From NCBI GenBank assembly GCA_025980625.1, contig JAICXG010000091.1, positions 1-10,361 on the forward strand: 10,361 nt of DNA. The letters are read 5' to 3'. The notes under the pieces are model-generated. The model worked only from the letters and a program-made list of their open reading frames with translations. It did not search any database and had not been told where the DNA came from. Of this stretch, positions 1 through 6,191 are shown piece after piece; the stretch's first letter is position 1, and each line of letters begins with the position of its first letter. A program made the translations under genes and the position numbers. The DNA is from Chthoniobacterales bacterium. Its GTDB lineage: Bacteria > Verrucomicrobiota > Verrucomicrobiia > Chthoniobacterales > UBA10450.

Positions 1-326
1 AGGTCATTGCCCGACAACTCGACGAATTCCACATTCGGAAATTCACGCAGCCGCTCGGCCGCGAAGGCGAGCATGCGAGGCGAAACATCGGCCCCAATCC
101 AGCGCCGGCAGCGCGGGGCGAGACATTTCCCGACCCGCCCGATTCCGCAGCCAATCTCGAGCACAACATCATTCGGATCGATCCCGACGTTTTTGAGCAG
201 AAACTCGCTCGTCCCGACGCCGCTCGTCTCAATCGTCGCTTCGTCTTCGGTCCCGCTGACGTGCATCTTCGCGCTCGAGAGCGTCTCAGAGAGCGCGGTC
301 CAAACACCTTTATAATCTGATCGCAT
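1..326 (-). CDS. Class I SAM-dependent methyltransferase, 5' part (runs off the left edge)
   Basis: Reading the minus strand from the ATG at 326-324 gives 108 codons with no stop up to the window edge, so only the N-terminal part is visible. Residues 54-66 (VVLEIGCGIGRVG) are the glycine-rich SAM-binding motif I of Rossmann-fold methyltransferases. Asp80 in 'WIGADVSPRML' fits the acidic end of strand beta-2 that binds the SAM ribose. The substrate cannot be told from this portion. It is the fourth methyltransferase in the window, and its neighbours suggest polysaccharide or lipid-carrier modification. It is divergent from the GT8-like gene, with 77 bases between start codons if that gene starts at 404. 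No convincing Shine-Dalgarno precedes the ATG, so the start is moderately sure; the family call is firm. Confidence 0.85.
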   Translation of the reverse strand, partial: MRSDYKGVWTALSETLSSAKMHVSGTEDEATIETSGVGTSEFLLKNVGIDPNDVVLEIGCGIGRVGKCLAPRCRRWIGADVSPRMLAFAAERLREFPNVEFVELSGND

Positions 327-403
327 GCTCGTCTTTGCCGCCTCTCACCGACGGAAAAACTACACGCCTTGAGTTCCATTGCGAAGCCGAGTCTACTCTC
401 AAA

Positions 404-1195
404 ATGAAGTGGTTTTTTGCGCTCACCGGCGACTCCACCGCGTTCCGCGAATACGCCGAGATGATCAGAGTCGCGGTGCACACCGCGCAGAAATTCACTT
501 CGCTCGCGCCGCATTTTCTTTATGAAGGCGAGGAGAATGAGCTGACCCGGTGGCTGCGTGCGCGCCAGGTTCGGATCATTCGACATCGCAGCGCATTCCG
601 TGAACGTCTGGGGGAGTTGGGCCGGGAAAAAGGCAACCCGCATTTTGAAGCGGCGCTCTCCGGTGCTTTTTCGCGGGTCGAGTTGCCCGAGATTGTCACC
701 CGGCTGGGCGATTCCGAACGCGTCCTCTACACCGATTGTGATGTCATGTTCACCGGCGAAGTCGTGCCCGAACTGGAGGCGAATCGCTGCGAATACTTCG
801 CGGTCGCGCCGGAAACTCTGCGCGAGGATTACGTCAACATGAATACCGGCGTGATGTTGATGAACATCCGCCGGCTGCATGAAACCTGGCCGCAATTTCG
901 AGACTACATCGCGCAACATCTCGCCGAGCTGGAGAAAGAATCGTGGGACGAAGCGGCTTATCGCTGGTTCTACCGCGATGAAAACGGACCGCTCTGGGAT
1001 AAGCTGCGCCCGGAGTTGAATTGGAAACCGTACTGGGGCGAAAACCCGGAGGCGAAGATCATTCACCTGCACGGACCGAAGCCGTATCAGCGCGATCACA
1101 TTGACTCAACCTGGCCGGAACTAAAACCCTATACCGGCGGCGCATTCGAGGCGGTCGTGAAACGCTGGTCCGAGTTGCTGTGCGAGTGTCGTTAG
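404..1195 (+). CDS. GT8-like nucleotide-sugar glycosyltransferase
   Basis: The 263-residue product matches the general pattern of GT8 (galactosyl/glucosyl-transferase) enzymes, which transfer a sugar from a nucleotide-sugar in a metal-dependent, retaining reaction. Visible features are 'RVLYTDCDVMF' (DCD at residues 111-113, the metal/nucleotide-binding DxD), 'NMNTGVMLMN' around 146-154 (the GT8 'N-x-G-V-x-L' segment) and 'IIHLHGPKP' at 219-227, resembling the C-terminal H-x-x-G-x-x-KP site. No signal peptide or membrane segment is seen, so it is probably cytoplasmic. I chose the ATG at 404 because 'MKWFFALTG' begins the first beta-strand; an in-frame TTG at 335 would add 23 residues that look unlike this fold. 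Neither start has a good Shine-Dalgarno. Its TAG stop overlaps the stop of the convergent methyltransferase. Sugar and acceptor are unknown. Confidence 0.85.
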   Translation: MKWFFALTGDSTAFREYAEMIRVAVHTAQKFTSLAPHFLYEGEENELTRWLRARQVRIIRHRSAFRERLGELGREKGNPHFEAALSGAFSRVELPEIVTRLGDSERVLYTDCDVMFTGEVVPELEANRCEYFAVAPETLREDYVNMNTGVMLMNIRRLHETWPQFRDYIAQHLAELEKESWDEAAYRWFYRDENGPLWDKLRPELNWKPYWGENPEAKIIHLHGPKPYQRDHIDSTWPELKPYTGGAFEAVVKRWSELLCECR

Positions 1196-1197
1196 GC
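1189..1197. other. Shared stop site of two convergent genes inside a TCGTTAGGC motif
   Basis: One nine-base motif copy supplies both stop codons of the convergent gene pair. TAG at 1193-1195 ends the plus-strand GT8-like gene. TTA at 1192-1194 is the complement of the TAA ending the minus-strand methyltransferase. The two coding regions therefore overlap by four bases with no intergenic space, and no separate terminator hairpin is apparent here. Confidence 0.9.
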
Positions 1198-2196
1198 GGC
1201 CGCAACCGCGAAAAGGTGGGCATGCAGCGTGACGCCGTCACGCGTGCGCAGAGGATGCTCGGCGTAAGGGAAGACTTCGACGCGGCGAAAAGATTTTTCG
1301 AGCAGACTGCGCAGGCTGGCGCGGGTGAAGAAATTTTTGTGATCGGCTTCCAGCATGTGCCACGGCACCACCGCCCATTCGTGCAGGTAAGGCAACACCT
1401 CGATGTTCGGCACGGAAAAGAGTGCGCGACTGCGAATGACGCGCCGGATTTCACGCGCGAAAAGTTCCGGCTCGGAAATGTGTTCCAGCACTTCGATGCA
1501 GATCGCGCAATCCCATTCCTGATCGGCGCAAGGCAGCCGGCGGGACGCCGGATCGACCAGACGATGAGGCAACTGCTGGCGCTCCAGGATCTCCGCGCAA
1601 TGCGGGTTGGTTTCAAGGCCGAGCCAGACGTGACCCCTGGCAATGAGCCCCGGCGCATACACTCCTGCACCGCACCCCACGTCCACGACCGACGCGTTCG
1701 CCGGCAGATATTCGTTAATCAAACGCCCCACTTCGTCTGACGGCTGCTCGATTGGCGGGCCGGAACCGTAAATGTTTTCCCGATGGAGGAGTGTTGTGTT
1801 ATCCGGCCTAACGACCTCGCCATGCGGGCGCCTCTTCAGGGCAGCCGGGAGGAGCCGGAGGCCTTGCCTAACGAACGTGTGTTCAGCGCCGTCGTTGTAT
1901 GATGCTGCGAGACGCAGGGTCACCTCGCGGGCTTGATTCGCGGCAGTCGGAGTTTTGCCGAGCATTCTGAATCCGGTCGGCACACAGGGCGAAAGCGCCA
2001 GATGTCGGCAGACGTCCGGTCGATTGAAAAGGAGTTGCGTTTCCGCCACACAATCGTCCTCGAGAAAGGCGCGAACCCGGCACCGGGCCGGATCGTGATC
2101 GGGAGCGTAAACCCAACCGGAGAGAAAGATCGCCGCGTCGTAAATGCTCTCACCCGGCACGGGAGAGTCGAGATGTCCGGTTAAGTCATTGCTCAT
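1192..2196 (-). CDS. Class I SAM-dependent methyltransferase with N-terminal SGW module
   Basis: The 334-residue protein has two parts. Residues about 20-115 form a beta-rich module marked by 'FLSGWVY' (24-30), 'RVR' (40-42), RPDV (59-62) and GF (75-76). Residues about 150-334 are a Methyltransf_11/23-type Rossmann domain with motif I 'VVDVGCGAG' (170-178), a likely acidic beta-2 residue at Glu195 in 'WLGLETN', and 'IEVLEHI' (234-240), the post-I motif common in small-molecule and glycan methyltransferases. 'VPNIEVLPYLHEW' near 262-274 is the usual strand-4/5 region. It is the last gene of the operon; its ATG overlaps the FkbM gene's TGA (ATGA at 2196-2193), so it is probably translationally coupled. 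It likely methylates a sugar or glycan terminus, but the acceptor is inferred only from context. It ends in a TAA that overlaps the convergent GT8-like gene. Confidence 0.88.
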   Translation of the reverse strand: MSNDLTGHLDSPVPGESIYDAAIFLSGWVYAPDHDPARCRVRAFLEDDCVAETQLLFNRPDVCRHLALSPCVPTGFRMLGKTPTAANQAREVTLRLAASYNDGAEHTFVRQGLRLLPAALKRRPHGEVVRPDNTTLLHRENIYGSGPPIEQPSDEVGRLINEYLPANASVVDVGCGAGVYAPGLIARGHVWLGLETNPHCAEILERQQLPHRLVDPASRRLPCADQEWDCAICIEVLEHISEPELFAREIRRVIRSRALFSVPNIEVLPYLHEWAVVPWHMLEADHKNFFTRASLRSLLEKSFRRVEVFPYAEHPLRTRDGVTLHAHLFAVAAA

Positions 2197-3311
2197 CGAG
2201 CGGTGCCCGGCAGATACCAGGCGAGCGTATCGCCCTCTTTCGTTTCGGCCCAGCCATAATCGAGCGCGATGAGAAATTGATGCGCGGCGTCGCGCTCATC
2301 TGGCCTGAGGTGCTGGTGCTCATAGAGAATGAATTTCGGGCGCAAATTCCGCAGATCGAATTGGCGAAGAATCCGCCAATCCCATCCCTCGGCATCGATG
2401 ACCAGCAAGTCGAGTTGCGTGATGGCATGTCGCTCGAGCAAGGTCGCGACCGTGAGCGATGGAACATTTTCTTCCACGACAGCGTTTTCTGCCTTCCCAA
2501 ATTGTTTGGCGCCGGCGCGCAGCAACTCGCGATCAAGCGAGGGAATCTGATCCAGCCAAAGCGTGTCCGTTGACGTGGTCGTTAGGCGATGAATCATGGT
2601 GCTGCCATCGTGCTCACAAATCGCCGCGCGCTCGAGGCGCAGGGCCGGATTCTGCCCATGGCGCTGCGATAACTCGGCGAAAAGATGCGCGACTGGTTCC
2701 ACCAGCACGCCGCGCCAATCAACGCCGGCGCGCGTGAGGAGCGGGTAGACCGGATCACCGGTGAATCCATCATTCGCGCCGATTTGCAGGAAGAAGGCCT
2801 GCGGAAAGGCGGTTGCGAAGTCTTGCAGCAGCGCCTCGGTGTGGCGCCGTTCGAAGAGGCCGTCGCGAAGTTGTCGCGCAACGAGATGTCGGCGCAAAAC
2901 GCAGGCAAAGCGCGTTCCTGCATCTGACGTTAGGCGGGTGCGCACACGCAGCCACGCGACCTGGAGCGCGGCAAAAACTCGCTGTCTGAACGGTGCCGGA
3001 CGCAATTCCTCGGGCAGTGGATGGTCGAGCTCGATCGTTTTGTCATTCAGTTGAATGGCGATTCGCAATCCATTTGGTCCGATCGCTCCGGCCGGGCATC
3101 GCCCGCTAAAGCCAAGCGCTCGATGATCGGGAAAAACACGCTCGACATCAGGTCGTTCGTTAGTCGTTAGGCGAAGATTTTCGGTCTTCGGCAGCCGAAC
3201 GGCGATAATCGGTTCTTTTGCCGCGACCCAGCCGCTGAATTGAAAATCGCGGCCCGCGATGCGGTCACCTGCCGGATCGAGATGCACGAGCAGACCTTCT
3301 TTCTCGATCAT
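2193..3311 (-). CDS. FkbM-family methyltransferase with N-terminal SGW module
   Basis: The product is 372 residues. Residues about 20-100 repeat the accessory module of the next gene: 'FQFSGWV' (23-29), RPDV (53-56) and GF (67-68). Residues about 160-372 are an FkbM-type SAM-dependent O-methyltransferase, with 'LQIGANDGFTGDP' (175-187) as motif I, 'GVLVEPV' (201-207) carrying the acidic ribose-binding residue, and 'LLVIDAEGWDW' (302-312), the hallmark FkbM 'D-x-E-G' segment. FkbM proteins methylate hydroxyls on polyketides and on sugars; among glycosyltransferases, methylation of a glycan hydroxyl is the likelier role. The ATG at 3311-3309 overlaps the upstream GT2 stop in an ATGA tetranucleotide. 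No clear Shine-Dalgarno is seen, so translation probably depends on coupling. The family call is firm; the substrate is unknown. Confidence 0.9.
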   Translation of the reverse strand: MIEKEGLLVHLDPAGDRIAGRDFQFSGWVAAKEPIIAVRLPKTENLRLTTNERPDVERVFPDHRALGFSGRCPAGAIGPNGLRIAIQLNDKTIELDHPLPEELRPAPFRQRVFAALQVAWLRVRTRLTSDAGTRFACVLRRHLVARQLRDGLFERRHTEALLQDFATAFPQAFFLQIGANDGFTGDPVYPLLTRAGVDWRGVLVEPVAHLFAELSQRHGQNPALRLERAAICEHDGSTMIHRLTTTSTDTLWLDQIPSLDRELLRAGAKQFGKAENAVVEENVPSLTVATLLERHAITQLDLLVIDAEGWDWRILRQFDLRNLRPKFILYEHQHLRPDERDAAHQFLIALDYGWAETKEGDTLAWYLPGTAR

Positions 3312-4864
3312 GATCGTGGCGGGATCGCGAGAGTGAAACCGGGCCGATCAAGCGAGAGATTCGGATTGTAAAACGGATCGGCGCTCAGCCGCTGCGCCCA
3401 GCGCTGTTTCAGGTACGCGGCCTCGTCAGGCGATTGCCGCTCCTCGCGCACGCCGCTGCCGCTGAAGATAAGATTCGCGTAGGGCGTCCAGACGACTTGC
3501 AAGCCTGCCTCCCAAACGCGCAGACAAAAATCGATGTCGTAAAAATGGTGCGGCAGGTTCTTTTCGTCGAACCCGCCTAACGACAAAAAAAGATCGCGCC
3601 GCACAGCCAGACATGCCCCGGAGACGGCGGACCAATTTTGCTGGAGCCAGGCGCGATTGAAGTAACCGGGATGGCCGCACGGAATTCCCTGAAACGCCGG
3701 GCCGGCGATCCCGCCGCTCCCGAGAATGAGAGCGCCGTCTTCCAGCTTTCCTTCCGGCGACCAAAGCCGCGCGCCGACCGCGCCGACTTCCGGCCTAACG
3801 ACCTGACTGACGATCTCGTCCAGCCAGCCCTCTTCGGCGGAAACAATCTTGCCGCTCAGGAAAAGCAGCACATCCGCGCCGGTATTTTTCGCGGCCGCAT
3901 TCGCGGCGCTCGCGCCAGGTTCCGCGCGAACCACGCCGTCGCGTGGCGACCAGTCGCGGTCGGCCGCTTCGGTGATGATTGCGACCCGCGGAAAAGGTGC
4001 CGGGGTTTCGTAGATCACGCGATGAGATTCGTCGTTCTCGGGGCAGGCCTCCGCCCGCGCCGCGATCCCGCGCTCGTGCAGGTAACTATTGAGCGCCCGG
4101 CGCGCCGCGTGTCGCGCATAAGGTTTTGCCTCGGGCTTATCGGCGAGACTTCCCTCGACCATTCGCCAGCGATAAAGCAGACGAGGAATGTGCCGGATTT
4201 CCTCCGATCGAACGCGTGCGACGCAGCGCAAAGCGAGATCATAATCCTGCGAACCTTCGAATCCTTCGCGAAAGCCACCGATCTCGCGCAGAAGCGACGT
4301 TCGATAAACTCCGAGATGGTTGAGGTAATTCTGCCCGAAGAAAAGTTCCGGATTCCAATCCGGCTTGAAGAACGGGTTGGATCGGTTCCCTAACGAATCG
4401 ATGAAATCTTCGTCCGAGTAAATGATCGCGGCATCGGGCCGGCGATTGATCTCGCAGACCACCTCGGCGAGCGCTTCCTCGGCGAGCAAATCATCCTGAT
4501 CGAGCAGGGCGCACCATTCTCCTTTCGCGAGTGCGAGCGCGGAATTCGAGCAGGCCGAGATATGGCCGTTCGTTGCGCGCAAGCACACCCGAATCCGTTT
4601 CTCCTCCAGTGTCTGTCGTTGCAGGAACGGCCGGACTTGTTCGTTCGTCGAAGCGTCGTCGGCCACGCACAACTCCCAGTTTGCGTAAAGCTGCGCGCGC
4701 ACCGAGGCGATCGCCTCCTCGAGGAGGCGGAGCTCGGGATTGTAGACCGGAAGCAAAACGGAGATGAGCGGCCGGCGCGGAAGCGATGCGGTTCTTGCGC
4801 GAAGTTCGTCCTGCCGCTCCGGAGTGAGCCGCTGGAACGCGCTCAGCCATTCGGCGTAGGTCAC
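3308..4864 (-). CDS. Tandem-GT2 glycosyltransferase with a reduced second domain
   Basis: I start this gene at the GTG 4864-4862, which overlaps the GT4 stop (GTGA) and follows GGGAG at 4877-4873 with an 8-base spacer. The frame stays open upstream to 5074, but that stretch lies over the GT4 gene. The protein is 518 residues. Domain 1 (about 31-235) is an intact GT2: 'ISVLLPVYNP' (34-43), 'CVADDAST' (66-73), 'LLDQDD' (120-125), 'YSDEDF' (149-154) and 'GSQDYDLALR' (204-213). Domain 2 (about 292-480) is shortened. Its 'PTRD...VDNGS' half is nearly gone, the NND site reads 'LFLSGKI', and the terminal YHHE site reads 'LIFSGS', although 'DIDFCL' (443-448) remains. The tail 'DPFYNPNLSL' recurs in the 7198-9363 protein. 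It probably adds sugars in O-antigen-like glycan assembly, with only domain 1 active. Confidence 0.9.
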   Translation of the reverse strand: MTYAEWLSAFQRLTPERQDELRARTASLPRRPLISVLLPVYNPELRLLEEAIASVRAQLYANWELCVADDASTNEQVRPFLQRQTLEEKRIRVCLRATNGHISACSNSALALAKGEWCALLDQDDLLAEEALAEVVCEINRRPDAAIIYSDEDFIDSLGNRSNPFFKPDWNPELFFGQNYLNHLGVYRTSLLREIGGFREGFEGSQDYDLALRCVARVRSEEIRHIPRLLYRWRMVEGSLADKPEAKPYARHAARRALNSYLHERGIAARAEACPENDESHRVIYETPAPFPRVAIITEAADRDWSPRDGVVRAEPGASAANAAAKNTGADVLLFLSGKIVSAEEGWLDEIVSQVVRPEVGAVGARLWSPEGKLEDGALILGSGGIAGPAFQGIPCGHPGYFNRAWLQQNWSAVSGACLAVRRDLFLSLGGFDEKNLPHHFYDIDFCLRVWEAGLQVVWTPYANLIFSGSGVREERQSPDEAAYLKQRWAQRLSADPFYNPNLSLDRPGFTLAIPPRS

Positions 4865-5979
4865 TTTTTTTTCTCCCGGGAAAGCCGCATCGCAAAGTCC
4901 ACGAAACGCTTTCCGAGCCGCTCGAGCGAAAATTCGGTGGCGAATGTCCGCTGCGCGTTCTTGCCTAACGATTCGCGCAACTCCGGCTCCTCCGCGCAGC
5001 GTTGCAGCGCGCCAGCCAAAGCCGCGCTCTCGTCCGCGGGAACGATGAGGGCGTTGCTTTCGTTGCGCAGCCATTCCGTCGTGCCGCCGACATTCGTTGT
5101 AATGATCGCTTTCCCGAGACTCATCGCTTCCAGGATCGCGATTGGCATTGTCTCATCGCGCGATGCGCAGACGAGCACATCCGCGCCGGCGAGAACCGCC
5201 AGCGCATTCTCATGTTCGAGCGCCTCGCTCAGCAACACGTTGGGCTGATCGAGTTCTTCCACCAGCGCCTCGAAGAATCCTTCGTCGAGCTTGCGGCCAA
5301 TCATTTGGAAGAGCGTCCTCTTTTGCAGAGTCGCCGGGAGTTGTTTGATCGCGGCGAGAAAAAGATCCTGACCCTTCCGATGCTCGTAAGAACCGAGGAG
5401 GAGGAAGTGAATGCGACCATCGTCGCGTTGCACCGGCGTGACCGCGACCCGGGGAATTCCATAGGGCAAAACTTTGATCGGCTGCGAGGTGAGCGAGCGG
5501 TAAAGCTCCGCGGTGTGAGCGGTGGGGAAAAGCAGTAGGTCGGCGAGGGTGAGCGCGGATTTGATTTCGGGATTCAACTCGAGCAGACGCCAAAGCACTT
5601 GTGTCTCGTGGATATACCAGATGACTGGCCGGTCGGCTTCGCGCGCGGCGCAGACCGCGCTCCACATCACGAGGGTGTTCGCCAGGATCAGGTCGAACTC
5701 CGAAGAGAGAGCGCGGATTTGCTCAAGGCCGGGTCGAGCGCTGAAGTCGAGAATCGGAAAGATTGGAATGGCGCGCGCTGCCAGTTCCGCGCTGATCGGG
5801 CCTGATTGCGGCGTGTTTGGTTTTGGAACGACGACCGCCACGTCCCAGCCCTTCGCTTTCAACCAGGTCGTTAGGTAGAAGAGTTGGATTGGCGCGCCGC
5901 TCCAGGTCGTCTCGTGCGAGAAAATGAGAATGCGCGTCCTTTTCTTATCGCGAAAGGAAGGCGGGCGCCACCACTGCAT
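4861..5979 (-). CDS. GT4-family (GT-B fold) glycosyltransferase
   Basis: From the ATG at 5979-5977 the product is 372 residues; an in-frame GTG at 6018 would add 13 residues ('LAGDGGPVHNFR') of no clear family character. The N-terminal half begins 'TRILIFSHETTWSGAP' (about 15-30), the glycine-bearing acceptor-side loop of GT4 enzymes. The C-terminal half has 'IHFLLLGSYEHRKGQDLFL', typical of the donor-domain entry, and 'CASRDETMPIAILEAMSLGKAII', in which two glutamates eight residues apart form the E-x7-E of retaining GT4 transferases. 'TTNVGGTTEWL' follows, as usual. It would use a nucleotide-sugar donor on the cytoplasmic membrane face; donor and acceptor are unknown. It is the first gene of the four-gene operon and ends in a poly-lysine run overlapping the GT2 start. 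Neither start has a convincing Shine-Dalgarno. Confidence 0.88.
   Translation of the reverse strand: MQWWRPPSFRDKKRTRILIFSHETTWSGAPIQLFYLTTWLKAKGWDVAVVVPKPNTPQSGPISAELAARAIPIFPILDFSARPGLEQIRALSSEFDLILANTLVMWSAVCAAREADRPVIWYIHETQVLWRLLELNPEIKSALTLADLLLFPTAHTAELYRSLTSQPIKVLPYGIPRVAVTPVQRDDGRIHFLLLGSYEHRKGQDLFLAAIKQLPATLQKRTLFQMIGRKLDEGFFEALVEELDQPNVLLSEALEHENALAVLAGADVLVCASRDETMPIAILEAMSLGKAIITTNVGGTTEWLRNESNALIVPADESAALAGALQRCAEEPELRESLGKNAQRTFATEFSLERLGKRFVDFAMRLSREKKK
4865..4877 (-). promoter_or_regulatory. Shine-Dalgarno plus A-run at the GT4/GT2 overlap
   Basis: On the coding (minus) strand GGGAG (4877-4873) is followed by eight A residues (4872-4865) and then the GTGA stop/start overlap. 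GGGAG is well placed to initiate GT2 at the GTG. The A-run ends in A AAA AAG in the GT4 zero frame, the same heptamer used for -1 frameshifting in E. coli dnaX, and the -1 frame is exactly the GT2 frame. The ribosome-binding role is well supported; frameshifting is only a possibility. Confidence 0.6.
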
Positions 5980-6191
5980 GCGGAAGTTATGAACCGGGCC
6001 ACCATCTCCAGCAAGCACGCCCCTAAATGCCGGCGACCTGTGGTTGGCTAGCCGGCCCGAGACTTAAGTTGGCTCGCGGCGCCACTACCGTGCTACCCCT
6101 CCGGTTACCAGGCGGTTTCATTGATTAGCAGGATTTCTCCAGCGCGAGCTTGATGCAGAACTCAATCCCGCGACCTTAGCCCGGAGACACA
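5980..6191. other. Divergent intergenic region between the minus operon and the plus pair
   Basis: This roughly 200-base gap should hold promoters for both directions, but I see no confident -35/-10 pair. Visible elements are two GCCGGC palindromes (6029-6034 and 6051-6056) that could pair as a six-base stem with a 16-base loop, and GGAG at 6183-6186, a good Shine-Dalgarno five bases before the ATG at 6192. No tRNA or other RNA gene is recognised, and TCGTTAGGC is absent. Confidence 0.5.

Larger units (their letters stand above)
1189..5876. repeat. Dispersed short motif, consensus TCGTTAGGC, 11 copies
   Basis: The 7-mer core CGTTAGG occurs on the plus strand within 1189-1197, 2579-2587, 2927-2935, 3164-3172 and 5868-5876. 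It occurs on the minus strand (seen as CCTAACG) within 1806-1814, 1866-1874, 3575-3583, 3793-3801, 4388-4396 and 4963-4971. Eight copies match all nine bases; 2927, 4388 and 5868 each differ at one flanking base. A partial copy (CGTTAG at 3158-3163) abuts the 3164 copy in tandem. I find none in 1-1188 or 5877-10361. Every gene of the minus-strand operon has two or three internal copies. Orientation relative to transcription is balanced (6 versus 5). The function is unknown; it behaves as a DNA-level signal rather than a protein motif. Confidence 0.85.

Noticed and set aside
311..316. A perfect TATAAT on the plus strand upstream of the GT8-like gene.
   Set aside because: No -35-like hexamer lies at the right distance (AGAGAG at 288-293), and it falls within coding sequence of the divergent methyltransferase (Asp-Tyr-Lys codons). 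It could be a weak promoter but cannot be supported.
1180..1740. A 186-codon plus-strand open frame.
   Set aside because: It lies antisense to the methyltransferase at 1192-2196, which has clear SAM motifs; its own translation shows no recognisable domain. It is a GC-rich shadow frame.
3638..4393. A 251-codon plus-strand open frame inside the GT2 gene.
   Set aside because: It is antisense to well-conserved GT2 sequence and shows an arginine/alanine-rich composition without motifs.
4865..5074. Upstream in-frame extension of the GT2 gene by 70 residues.
   Set aside because: It is fully contained in the GT4 coding region, is Arg-rich and low in family character, and a GTG with a good GGGAG sits at 4864. 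It matters only if frameshifting occurs.
4562..5538. Overlapping plus-strand open frames of 228 and 178 codons.
   Set aside because: Both are antisense to the GT2 and GT4 genes, whose catalytic motifs are on the minus strand; no domain is visible in either.
1189..5876. CGTTAGGC and GCCTAACG resemble the R' and R'' core sites of integron attC recombination sites.
   Set aside because: attC sites need an inverted pair of cores about 55-140 bases apart with a foldable stem, lying between cassettes. Here the copies lie inside coding sequence, the closest pair (1806, 1866) is in the same orientation, and there is no integrase or cassette layout.
6029..6056. GCCGGC repeat pair that could form a hairpin terminator or operator.
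   Set aside because: The stem is only six bases with a 16-base loop and no T-run, and GCCGGC is common in GC-rich DNA. It lies between divergent starts, where no terminator is expected.
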